From contig JAWUWW010000005.1 of NCBI GenBank assembly GCA_034111645.1, forward strand, positions 37,484 to 101,483: 64,000 nucleotides of DNA. The letters run 5' to 3'. The translations under genes and the position numbers were made by a program. The first letter of the stretch is position 1, and each line of letters starts with the position of its first letter. Positions 55,137 to 63,859 of this stretch are shown here, piece by piece. The notes under the pieces were generated by a model, which was not told the DNA's origin, made no database searches, and was given only the letters and a program-made list of their open reading frames with translations. The DNA is from CANLBN01 sp034111645 (GTDB lineage: Bacteria; Pseudomonadota; Gammaproteobacteria; Pseudomonadales; Cellvibrionaceae).

Positions 55137-58093
55137 TGTCCACTAAAAGCAATCAATTACCACCACTCTTTAGAGTTGAGATAATTCAAGCTCTCTGCGA
55201 AAAAAACGCTCTTATCTTAACGCCAAACCGACGCTTACGTGATAAAGCGCTACAAGCATGGGGTATTTATCAGCATGATAAGAAACTATCTTCATGGCAA
55301 GCACCCAGAATTTATTCGCTTGATCAATGGTTTGATGAATGTTGGCAACAATTGCAAAAAATCGCCTGTAAGAAAAGCTTATGTCAAATAATTTCGCCGG
55401 AGCAAGAGCGTATTTTATGGGAGCAAATAACTTCTAATAAAAATCTAATGCAAGCAGAGGTTTTAGCAAAACATGCAAGCAATGCCTGCAAGATATTAGA
55501 AAAATGGGAATTAACAACGGAAATTCTTAGCTTGCATGAGGCTGACTCAAGCACTCCCTTATTAAAAGAATGGCAGAATGATTTCAGAGAAAAACTAGAG
55601 CGCTTTGGATTTATTACTCAAGAGAAAAGTATACAAATTATCGGGCAAGCCTATAAACAAAATATTATTAAACAAGAAGCAGAGATAGCCTTAGTTGGTT
55701 TTGACGATATACCGCCTTTATTAAAATCTCAGCTTAACGTTATGACGCCAGCTTTAGTCGACGTTAATACCAATAGTTTTACTCCAAAATCAATTTTTCG
55801 GGCCAGCTTTAGTGATTCAACATGCGAGCTAGAAGCCGCCTCCGAATGGGCTAAAAACATTATCAGTAAATCAACTGATAACAAACCACGCATTGGTATT
55901 ATCGTACCTAACTTAGGACAATGCCGAACTAAAGTCGAGCGCGCGCTAACAAAAAGCTTCGAAGGTCATAGCCTATTAACACAAACACCGCGCTATACGC
56001 TTCCCTATAATATATCCGCTGGTGTTCCCTTAGGGAAAACCAGTTTATTTGTCGACACTTTTTTACTGTTAAAACTCAATCAATATAGTTGGCAAACAGA
56101 TGATCTATATCGCCTTCTTTTTTCTAATTTTTGGGGACATTACAGCAAAGAGTCAGAGTTTCGTGCAGACCTTGTTACGCAAATACAAAAACTGGGTATA
56201 TTTAACTTAAGCATTAAAGAATTCTGCTGGCAAATTAAAAGCTTAAATAATAAATCTACTGTTATTCGTAGAGGAGATTCTTCAAGCTATAAAATTAACA
56301 CTGATATAATTAATCTAGAAAATATTGATGCAGAGACAACTGAAGTACCTTCTACAAGCCAAGCTTTCTTATATTTAGAGAACTTAGATCGACAAGATAC
56401 AAATCAAAATAAAAAACAACTGCCTTCTCAATGGGTTGATATTTTTCTAGATCAGTTGAACCAATTAAACTGGCCGGGAGAGAGACAACCCGACAGCATT
56501 GAGTATCAACAAACTCAATTATGGCATCAACTATTAGAAACATTTACAAGCTTGGATAGCACCTTAGGTGAGATAAGTGTTAGCGAAGCTATTTCACAAC
56601 TACAAAGTATGGCTAATCATCAACCTTTTCAAGCGAAAGTGCCCGACTCACCTATTCAAGTACTTGGGGTTTTAGAAGGTGCCGGATTACATTTTACCCA
56701 TTGCTGGATCTTAGGACTGCATCAGCAAGCATGGCCGCCTGCGCCAATGCCAAACCCACTGTTACCTATAAGCCTCCAACGCGAATATAACATGCCCCAT
56801 GCTAGTAGTTTACGTGAGCTCAAGTTTGCGCAATCTTTAACCGACAATTATAAACATTGCGCAACAGAGATTATTTTTAGTTCTCCAAATTATGATGATG
56901 AAAATGAAATAGAATTAACACCAAGTCAGTTAATACAAGATATTCCTTTGCAAGATTTATTACTTATCAAACAGAATTCGACATTAAATGATTTAACAAC
57001 TGATTTTGATACTTATATTAATCAACAGCATAAAATAAAAAATCTTGAATTTATAGATTGTAAAAACGGGCCTAAGGTAAATTTATTTGATATAAATAAA
57101 AAAGGTATTTTGACTGGAGGCTCAAGCATTATCAAGTCTCAATCAATCAATCCTTTTGATGCCTTTGCAAAACACCGATTAAAAATCAGAACTATCCCCG
57201 AATCTGTGATGGGCTTTTCTGCTATTGAAAAAGGCAATATTCTTCATCAAGCATTAGCTTTTTTATGGCAACAATTGCAAACACAAGAGCAATTATTAAG
57301 CATCGACGATACAGAGCTTGAATTATTAGTGAGCAATGCCGTTAATCTTGAGACTAATAAAGTCATAAAACACAAGCGCTTTCATTTTGGCCATGAACTT
57401 TACACATTAGAAGTTGAGCGGCAGACAAAATTGATTCTACAATGGCTTGCTTATGAAAAAACTCGTCAACCATTTTCGGTAAAACTCATTGAAGAACCTA
57501 TTGAAGTCACGCTAAAAGGTTACAAGCTACAGCTACGTATGGATAGGATTGACGAAATCAGCGATGCTATTAATACTAGCTTTAACGCTAATGATGAAGA
57601 TATCGAACCTCTTCACTTAATCATTGACTATAAAACGGGACAATGCTCTCTCAATGATTGGGCCGGTGATCATCCAAATGATCCTCAACTGCCTTTCTAT
57701 TTAAGTATCAATAATTTTGATGTTGATAACTTTATAATTAATAACAAACATCAAGAACACAAAAATAAAGACAAAAATACCAGTCACTTTACTTCTCTTA
57801 ATGCGATAGCATTTGGGCAAATTAATGTAAAGCAACAGTCGCTTGTTGGCCTGCATAATGAATCTTTTAATATGCCTGAAATCACTTCTATTAAAAATAA
57901 TAGGGCCAATCTCCAAATGACATGGCAGCATGCTAGTGATGAATGGCGGCGTGTATCGTTTGAGCTGTTTGAACAATTTTTATTAGGCGACGTTAATATC
58001 CAGTACCGTAATATCGCGCAGTTAAACTTTAGTCGAGATTTAATTAGCCTCAATCGATTTTACGACTCGCACAATCAAAATAATACTTTATAG
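55136..58093 (+). CDS. PD-(D/E)XK nuclease family protein, AddB-like
   Basis: Protein of 985 aa resembling the family annotated as probable DNA repair protein, related to the inactive-helicase/nuclease subunit AddB. It has an N-terminal helicase-like region (VEIIQALCEKNALILTPNRR near the start, without a clear Walker A) and a C-terminal RecB-type nuclease site: EKGNILHQALAFLW (His), RMDRID (Asp) and LIIDYKTGQ (Asp-x-Lys). The four cysteines of AddB iron-sulfur clusters are not evident. No UvrD/AddA-type partner helicase is in the window. GTG start overlapping the murI stop. Confidence 0.85.
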   Translation: MSTKSNQLPPLFRVEIIQALCEKNALILTPNRRLRDKALQAWGIYQHDKKLSSWQAPRIYSLDQWFDECWQQLQKIACKKSLCQIISPEQERILWEQITSNKNLMQAEVLAKHASNACKILEKWELTTEILSLHEADSSTPLLKEWQNDFREKLERFGFITQEKSIQIIGQAYKQNIIKQEAEIALVGFDDIPPLLKSQLNVMTPALVDVNTNSFTPKSIFRASFSDSTCELEAASEWAKNIISKSTDNKPRIGIIVPNLGQCRTKVERALTKSFEGHSLLTQTPRYTLPYNISAGVPLGKTSLFVDTFLLLKLNQYSWQTDDLYRLLFSNFWGHYSKESEFRADLVTQIQKLGIFNLSIKEFCWQIKSLNNKSTVIRRGDSSSYKINTDIINLENIDAETTEVPSTSQAFLYLENLDRQDTNQNKKQLPSQWVDIFLDQLNQLNWPGERQPDSIEYQQTQLWHQLLETFTSLDSTLGEISVSEAISQLQSMANHQPFQAKVPDSPIQVLGVLEGAGLHFTHCWILGLHQQAWPPAPMPNPLLPISLQREYNMPHASSLRELKFAQSLTDNYKHCATEIIFSSPNYDDENEIELTPSQLIQDIPLQDLLLIKQNSTLNDLTTDFDTYINQQHKIKNLEFIDCKNGPKVNLFDINKKGILTGGSSIIKSQSINPFDAFAKHRLKIRTIPESVMGFSAIEKGNILHQALAFLWQQLQTQEQLLSIDDTELELLVSNAVNLETNKVIKHKRFHFGHELYTLEVERQTKLILQWLAYEKTRQPFSVKLIEEPIEVTLKGYKLQLRMDRIDEISDAINTSFNANDEDIEPLHLIIDYKTGQCSLNDWAGDHPNDPQLPFYLSINNFDVDNFIINNKHQEHKNKDKNTSHFTSLNAIAFGQINVKQQSLVGLHNESFNMPEITSIKNNRANLQMTWQHASDEWRRVSFELFEQFLLGDVNIQYRNIAQLNFSRDLISLNRFYDSHNQNNTL

Positions 58094-58601
58094 AGTTAAT
58101 GTTTTTTGTTTTGAAAAAATTGGTCAATTTAGCTTTTTTGAGACTAATTTAACTAAAAACAACTTTTTTCAGATGTTTTATTAGACTAAAGTTTAGGTGC
58201 TTTAAAAGGATCAATAACAACCATCTTTAATCAAACTAATTATTACTTTTATTTTCTGTTAAATTAATCACATATGGGCTACACACAAAGTCGTATGTAC
58301 AATATGACAGATAAATAGCAATATTCTAATCTGCAAATGAATGGGACATATTTAAGCTATTGTCCTATGAATTTGTTTAACAGATCTAAGGTTGTTTTAC
58401 GGGCTCTAACTAGCAATACTGGCCCTGGTAGGATTTCGAGAAAGTTTGGTGGCTGTTCACCAAAAATTATAAATATAATATTGCTTCCATCAAAAAGGTA
58501 GTTAGATGGTTGATCATTGTTATCTTTACTTATCGGAATCCATCTCAAATCTGCGTCTTATTTACAAAATTATAACAATATAACAAGTAGGAGATTTCTG
58601 A
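58094..58601. other. Intergenic region upstream of the ABC importer operon
   Basis: About 510 bp. The minus strand carries a 63-codon frame (58548 to 58357, TTG start, no usable ribosome-binding site) whose translation looks protein-like but is unrecognised. An inverted repeat GGACA-N12-TGTCC lies near 58345-58366. The importer promoter should be in the last 200 bp, but no clear -35/-10 pair is seen. Confidence 0.4.
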
Positions 58602-59951
58602 ATGTCTAATGATAATAAAAACTTTACTGAACTTTCTCGTCGTGGTTTCTTAAAATCATCTGTTGCTGCGGCATCTATTGCCGCTGCTCCAGCTGTGTTT
58701 GTGAGCAAAGCCAACGCTTACGTTAATGCGCCAAAAGGAAGCACTGTTACTCTAGGCTTTAATGTACCACAATCTGGTGCTTATGCTGATGAAGGTGCCG
58801 ATGAGCTACGTGCCTACAGACTAGCAGTTAAACATCTTAACGGTGAAGGCGATGGCGGCTTAATGAACACCATGAAGCCAATGAGCCTAAAGGGTAATGG
58901 TATTTTAGGCAAAAAAGTTGAGTATGCCACTGGAGATACCCAAACTAAATCAGATGCGGCGCGTGCTTCTGCTAAGCGTATGATTCAAAAAGATGGCGCA
59001 ATAATGATCACTGGTGGTTCATCATCAGGTGTTGCCATTGCTGTTCAATCACTTTGTCAAGAAGCTGGCGTTATCTTTATGGCGGGTCTAACCCACTCTA
59101 ACGATACAACTGGTAAAGACAGACGTAAGCATGGTTTCCGTCATTTCTTTAATACAGACATGTCTGGTGCTGCACTTGGTCCTGTACTTGAAAGCGAATT
59201 TGGTAACGATCGTAATGCTTATCACTTAACTGCAGACTACACATGGGGCTGGTCACAAGAGGGTTCAATCAAGAGAACGACTGAAGCTCTTGGCTGGAAA
59301 ACAACAAAAACTGTTCTTACTCCATTAGGTGCTGGCGATTTCTCTCAATATATTACGCCTGTATTAAACTCTGGTGCCGATGTATTGGTTCTTAACCACT
59401 ACGGTAAAGATATGGTTAACTCACTAACTCAAGCGGTTCAGTTTGGTCTACGTGATAAAAATGTTAACGGTAAAGACTTCCAAATCGTGGTTCCACTATT
59501 CTCTCGCTTAATGGCGCAGGGTGCTGGTGAAAACATTAAAGGTATCTATGGTACAACAAACTGGAACTGGTCATTAAAAGATGCTGGCTCACAAGCGTTT
59601 GTTAAATCATTTGGTGCTGAATATGGCTTCCCACCATCGCAGGCTGCTCATACTTGTTATGTTCAGACTTTACTTTATGCCAATGCGTGTGAATTAGCGG
59701 GAACTTTTGACCCATGTGGTGTTATTGCTGCACTAGAAGGATTTAAGTTTGATGGTATGGGTAATGGTCCTACCGAATACCGTGCAGAAGACCATCAGTG
59801 CTTTAAAGATGTTCTTGTTGTACAAGGTAATAATAACCCATCATCTCAGTTCGACTTGCTTGAAGTTGTTCAAGAAGTACCAAGAAGCCAGGTTGAATAC
59901 GATGCATCTATATTGGGCGGTGAATTAGGCGAGTGTAACAATAAAACCTAA
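58602..59951 (+). CDS. ABC transporter substrate-binding protein with Tat signal (HAAT/Livtype)
   Basis: Periplasmic binding protein of the branched-chain amino acid/amide (HAAT) type, 449 aa. The N terminus is a twin-arginine signal: LSRRGFLKSS (11-20) then an alanine-rich hydrophobic stretch with cleavage after KANA (39). The mature part has the type I periplasmic-binding fold with VTLGFNVPQSGAYADEGADE and MITGGSSSGVAIAVQSLCQE. AGGAG lies eight bases before the ATG. Substrate cannot be read from sequence; amino acids, amides or urea are the family options. First gene of the five-gene importer. Confidence 0.88.
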   Translation: MSNDNKNFTELSRRGFLKSSVAAASIAAAPAVFVSKANAYVNAPKGSTVTLGFNVPQSGAYADEGADELRAYRLAVKHLNGEGDGGLMNTMKPMSLKGNGILGKKVEYATGDTQTKSDAARASAKRMIQKDGAIMITGGSSSGVAIAVQSLCQEAGVIFMAGLTHSNDTTGKDRRKHGFRHFFNTDMSGAALGPVLESEFGNDRNAYHLTADYTWGWSQEGSIKRTTEALGWKTTKTVLTPLGAGDFSQYITPVLNSGADVLVLNHYGKDMVNSLTQAVQFGLRDKNVNGKDFQIVVPLFSRLMAQGAGENIKGIYGTTNWNWSLKDAGSQAFVKSFGAEYGFPPSQAAHTCYVQTLLYANACELAGTFDPCGVIAALEGFKFDGMGNGPTEYRAEDHQCFKDVLVVQGNNNPSSQFDLLEVVQEVPRSQVEYDASILGGELGECNNKT

Positions 59952-59960
59952 TAGCTCTAA

Positions 59961-59999
59961 CTGACAAATACTCCTGCTTTGCAGGAGTATTTGCGTCAG
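59961..59999 (+). repeat. Strong stem-loop between binding-protein and permease genes
   Basis: AAATACTCCTGC, a three-base loop and GCAGGAGTATTT form a perfect 12-bp stem; CTGAC and GTCAG extend it with a small bulge. There is no T run, so it is more likely an mRNA 3'-end stabiliser or partial attenuator that keeps binding-protein mRNA abundant than a full terminator. Confidence 0.8.
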
Positions 60000-60107
60000 C
60001 ACAAATCTTCGAATACATACTTATATAAAACTATATAGACATTCTCATAACTCAATTAATTTGCATGTTGTGTTTTTGTTATTAATAAAAAAAGAATAGA
60101 GGTAGTT

Positions 60108-61106
60108 ATGGAAGCATTACTGCTCCAAGTTCTTAATGGGCTAGATAAAGGTGGCGCCTACGCACTTATTGCGCTTGGCCTGACATTGGTGTTTGGTACA
60201 TTAGGAGTTGTAAACTTTGCACATGGTGCATTATTTATGCTCGGTGCGTTTGTCGCGGTCAGCGTCGAAAAGGTCTTAACCATCGGCCACAAAGTTCGCG
60301 ATGAAAGCGTAACTTTTTTCGAGGCCTACAAAGAAGTACCTTATCTTGAAGTTTGGTTTGGTGATACGGGGGCAGCAATTATTGACTGGTCCGTGCCACT
60401 CTCTCTTATTATAGCTATTCCCTTCATGCTTGCCGTTGGTATTGCCATGGAGCGTGGACTCATTAAACATTTCTACAAGCGTGAACATGCCGACCAGATT
60501 CTTGTGACTTTTGGTCTTGCTATCGTTATTGGAGAAATAATTAAAGCAAATTTTGGAGCAAATTCAATTCCCCAAAGCGCACCCGATATTGTTTCAGGAA
60601 GCACCAATGTTGGAGCGATCCTAGGCTTAGACGGCATTGTCTACCCTTGGTGGCGGATGATTTATCTCGCTTTTTCTGTATCTGTTCTCGGTGCTGTATT
60701 TGCATTTTTACATATGACCACTTTTGGCATGGTTGTTCGTGCAGGTATGCATGACCGTGAGATGGTTGGGCTACTGGGCATCAATATCGAAAAACGTTTT
60801 ACTATTGTATTTGGTTTAGCCGCTGTCGTTGCCGGCACTGCCGGCGCTATGTATACGCCTATTATACCTCCCGATTACAACATGGGTATGGAGTTCTTAG
60901 TGCTCTCGTTTGTTGTGGTAGTTGTCGGTGGTATGGGTTCTCTTGGTGGTGCCGTTGCAGCAGGTTTCTTGTTAGGTATTCTTCAATCATTCGCCTCCTT
61001 AACAGCAGTTAAATCGGTACTTCCGGGTATCGATCAGATAATTATTTATCTTGTTGCCGTTGCGATTTTATTATTTAGGCCTCGTGGTCTTCTCGGAAAG
61101 GACTAA
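60108..61106 (+). CDS. ABC importer permease, LivH type
   Basis: Inner-membrane permease of 332 aa with about eight hydrophobic helices. LNGLDKGGAYALIALGLTLVFG (9-30) followed by NFAHGALFMLGAF is the LivH signature; the conserved cytoplasmic EAA-like region has VVRAGMHDREMVGLLGIN. An insertion of about 40 hydrophilic residues (about 55-90, with SVEKVLTIGHKVRDE) is longer than in classical LivH. AGAGGT precedes the ATG. Followed by the LivM-type gene 13 bp later. Confidence 0.92.
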   Translation: MEALLLQVLNGLDKGGAYALIALGLTLVFGTLGVVNFAHGALFMLGAFVAVSVEKVLTIGHKVRDESVTFFEAYKEVPYLEVWFGDTGAAIIDWSVPLSLIIAIPFMLAVGIAMERGLIKHFYKREHADQILVTFGLAIVIGEIIKANFGANSIPQSAPDIVSGSTNVGAILGLDGIVYPWWRMIYLAFSVSVLGAVFAFLHMTTFGMVVRAGMHDREMVGLLGINIEKRFTIVFGLAAVVAGTAGAMYTPIIPPDYNMGMEFLVLSFVVVVVGGMGSLGGAVAAGFLLGILQSFASLTAVKSVLPGIDQIIIYLVAVAILLFRPRGLLGKD

Positions 61107-61119
61107 GGGTGAGTAACTT

Positions 61120-62262
61120 ATGAAAACTATTGAATTATCGACACCAAAACGCGATCTAATAATCTTAGTCGTTTTTTCCATCATCGTATTAATCGCCCCT
61201 CTTTGGGGATCATTAATTGGTGCTGGTTACCCTGATCTTTTGCAAAAATTTGCTATATTTGGCCTGTTTGCTGTGGGTTATAATATTTTATTTGGCCTAA
61301 CGGGATATTTATCATTTGGGCACGCTGCTTTTTTAGGTGTGGGCTCTTATGTGACAGTTTGGTCATTTAAACTACTCACCATGAATGCCCTACCCGCAAT
61401 ATTCTTTTCTGTTGTGTTTACAGGGCTATTCGCTTTAGTGATTGGCTTTATATGCTTAAGAAGAACCGGCATTTACTTTTCGATACTGACTCTTGCATTT
61501 GCACAAATGTCATATAACTTGGCTTATTCGGTGTTAACACCCATTACCCAAGGTGAAACTGGTTTATTTGTACTGAAAAATGATCCACGAGTCATTGATG
61601 GTGCATTGGGAATACCGTCAGCAGAAAATCCACTTGCGAGTCTTTTTGGAATCACACTCAACGGTTATGAAGGCTTCTATTTTTGTGCAGTTATCTTAAT
61701 TTTAGGGTTTTGGTTAAGCCTTAAAATCTTTCGCTCACCCTTTGGTATGAAACTAGTGGCTATCAAGAGCAACCAAACTCGCATGGAGTACACCGGCTTT
61801 AATCATCGCCCTTACCTACTAGCGGCTTTTGTTATATCGGGTATGTATGCTGGTTTAGCTGGCGCCTTACTATCAACTGTTGATCCAACTGCGGGTGCCG
61901 AGCGCATGCAGTGGACAGCATCTGGTGAAGTCGTACTAATGACTATTTTAGGTGGCCTAGGCACGATGTTTGGCCCTCTTATTGGCGCAGCAGCCATCAA
62001 GTATATGGAAAACATCTTCTCGGGAATTAACGATACCCTACTGACTTCGTGGTTCGATTTTTTACCCGAAAGCATTACAAGTATAGTAGTAACCATCATT
62101 TCTCCCTTTGTAGGTAGCGGTTGGCATTTGACCTTGGGTCTCATGTTTATGATGATTATGATCTTCTTACCTGGCGGTATTTTGGAAGGAGCTCAAAAAA
62201 TCAAAGCTAAAATATCTAAAAAGAACGACTCAGAACAATTTGAAAAGGATGGTGCAGCATGA
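61120..62262 (+). CDS. ABC importer permease, LivM type
   Basis: Second permease of the importer, 380 aa, about ten membrane segments. GLFAVGYNILFGLTGYLSFGHAAF (48-71) is the LivM start motif; the coupling helix region has IKSNQTRMEYTGFN. A loop of about 40 residues near 140-175 is probably periplasmic. Its last four bases overlap the next start (ATGA), so the ATPase gene is translationally coupled. Confidence 0.92.
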   Translation: MKTIELSTPKRDLIILVVFSIIVLIAPLWGSLIGAGYPDLLQKFAIFGLFAVGYNILFGLTGYLSFGHAAFLGVGSYVTVWSFKLLTMNALPAIFFSVVFTGLFALVIGFICLRRTGIYFSILTLAFAQMSYNLAYSVLTPITQGETGLFVLKNDPRVIDGALGIPSAENPLASLFGITLNGYEGFYFCAVILILGFWLSLKIFRSPFGMKLVAIKSNQTRMEYTGFNHRPYLLAAFVISGMYAGLAGALLSTVDPTAGAERMQWTASGEVVLMTILGGLGTMFGPLIGAAAIKYMENIFSGINDTLLTSWFDFLPESITSIVVTIISPFVGSGWHLTLGLMFMMIMIFLPGGILEGAQKIKAKISKKNDSEQFEKDGAA

Positions 62263-63035
62263 GCTCAGAAAAGTCGAACATCGTCCTCGACATAACCGGG
62301 GTCAATAAATCCTTTGGTGGCCTACAGGCACTAAGTGATATTAATCTACAAATTGAGGCAGGCAAAACACACGCTATTATTGGTCCTAATGGTGCCGGTA
62401 AATCTACCCTACTCAATACCTGTATTGGCTTATTAAAAGCCGATAGTGGTCGTATAGATTTTGAGGGACACGATTTAACAAAAGGCTTTTTACCCCATGA
62501 TATTAATCAAATGGGTATTTCGCGCGTATTTCAAACTCCACAAATATTTCCTGATCTAACAATATTACAAAATGTGATGATCCCGGCTTTTGCAAAGCGC
62601 GATGGTTCTTTCAAATTGAATATATTTAAAGCGCTTCGCGATGAAAAAGCAATCGCTGAAGAGGCGCTTCACTTTCTTGAAGATCTTGATATGGCCGATG
62701 CGCATGGTGACCATGCAGGCAGCCTTTCTCGGGGTAATAAACGTCGCCTAGAGCTTGCGATGTGTCTGATCCAACATCCAAAATTATTGTTACTAGATGA
62801 ACCAACAGCGGGCATGGCGCGTCACGATACGAATCGAACCATTGACCTTTTAATGAAGATCAAAGCACGCGGCATGACAAAAGTCATCATCGAACACGAT
62901 ATGCATGTTGTATTTAGCCTTGCTGACAAAATAAGCGTGCTCGCACAGGGTGCAATTATTGCTGAAGGCAGTCCAAATGAAATTAAAGGCCATCCTAAAG
63001 TGAAAGAAGCCTATTTAGGGAGCGCAGAAGTATGA
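62259..63035 (+). CDS. ABC importer ATP-binding protein, LivG type
   Basis: ATPase of 258 aa. Walker A is GPNGAGKST (43-51), the Q-loop is RVFQTPQIFPDLTILQN, Walker B is LLLLDEPTAGM, and the switch histidine lies in IIEHDMHVVF. The signature reads SLSRGNKRRLELAM instead of LSGGQ, a variation that occurs in this subfamily. Overlaps the permease before it and the LivF gene after it by four bases each. Confidence 0.94.
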   Translation: MSSEKSNIVLDITGVNKSFGGLQALSDINLQIEAGKTHAIIGPNGAGKSTLLNTCIGLLKADSGRIDFEGHDLTKGFLPHDINQMGISRVFQTPQIFPDLTILQNVMIPAFAKRDGSFKLNIFKALRDEKAIAEEALHFLEDLDMADAHGDHAGSLSRGNKRRLELAMCLIQHPKLLLLDEPTAGMARHDTNRTIDLLMKIKARGMTKVIIEHDMHVVFSLADKISVLAQGAIIAEGSPNEIKGHPKVKEAYLGSAEV

Positions 63036-63748
63036 GTGATAATCAACCCTACTTTTCAGTTAAAGATATTCATGCCTACTATGGTGAGAGTTATATTGTT
63101 CAAGGTATTAGCTTCGATATTAAAGAAGGCGAAATCCTTGCACTACTCGGACGTAATGGTGCAGGTAAAACCTCTACTATGCGAACAATTGCACGCACCG
63201 ATGATCCACAATTAAAATCTGGTGAAATTTGGCTTAATGGTCAGCCTCTTCATAAGATGAAATCTTTTGAAGCCGCACAACTTGGTGTTAGTTTGGTACC
63301 AGAAGATAGACGCATTATTGCCGGGATGACCGTTGAGGAATCTCTCGACTTAGCTCAAATTGCCCCACCTATTGGCTGGAGTAAAGAGAAAATATTTGAG
63401 CACTTTCCTCGCCTTGACGAACGTCGCACACAAGAAGGTACTACTCTCTCTGGTGGTGAGCAACAAATGCTTGCAGTAGCGCGTTCACTAGCAAGAGATT
63501 GTCGATTACTGCTCTTAGATGAACCTTATGAGGGTTTAGCGCCTGTTATTGTGCAAGAAATTGAACGTATATTAATGGGTATTCGAGATTTAGGCATTAC
63601 AACCATAATTGTAGAGCAAAATGCTGTGGCAGCGCTTAAATTAGCCGATAGAGCTATTATTTTAGATATGGGAGAAGTCGTATTTGATGGCAGTGCCGAT
63701 GAACTGTTGAGCAATGCTCAGTTAAGAGAAGAATATTTAGCGATCTAA
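63032..63748 (+). CDS. ABC importer ATP-binding protein, LivF type
   Basis: Second ATPase of the importer, 238 aa. Walker A is GRNGAGKTS (38-46), the LivF-type SLVPEDRRIIAGMTVEE (about 90-106) follows, then signature TLSGGEQQMLAVARSL, Walker B LLLLDEPYEGLAP and switch IIVEQN. ATGA overlap with the LivG-type gene. The transcription unit ends with a strong terminator 50 bp downstream. Confidence 0.94.
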   Translation: MSDNQPYFSVKDIHAYYGESYIVQGISFDIKEGEILALLGRNGAGKTSTMRTIARTDDPQLKSGEIWLNGQPLHKMKSFEAAQLGVSLVPEDRRIIAGMTVEESLDLAQIAPPIGWSKEKIFEHFPRLDERRTQEGTTLSGGEQQMLAVARSLARDCRLLLLDEPYEGLAPVIVQEIERILMGIRDLGITTIIVEQNAVAALKLADRAIILDMGEVVFDGSADELLSNAQLREEYLAI

Positions 63749-63797
63749 TAAAATCTGGCCAAGTCTTAACGAGACATTCGGAAAAAATTATATAATC

Positions 63798-63837
63798 AAA
63801 AAAGCCAAGATAAGTTATTGTTTATCTTGGCTTTTTT
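63798..63837 (+). terminator. Strong rho-independent terminator of the importer operon
   Basis: AAAAAAGCCAAGATAA, an 8-base loop and TTATCTTGGCTTTTTT form a 16-bp stem with six A-T pairs at the base and six T at its end. It starts 50 bp past the LivF-type stop. The symmetric A and T runs could stop transcription from either side. Confidence 0.92.
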
Positions 63838-63859
63838 ATTTTCCATCCAACACAATAAG

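Noticed and set aside
61812..62144. 110-codon minus-strand frame inside the LivM-type permease gene
   Set aside because: Antisense shadow; the sense frame has complete membrane segments and coupled overlap with the next gene.
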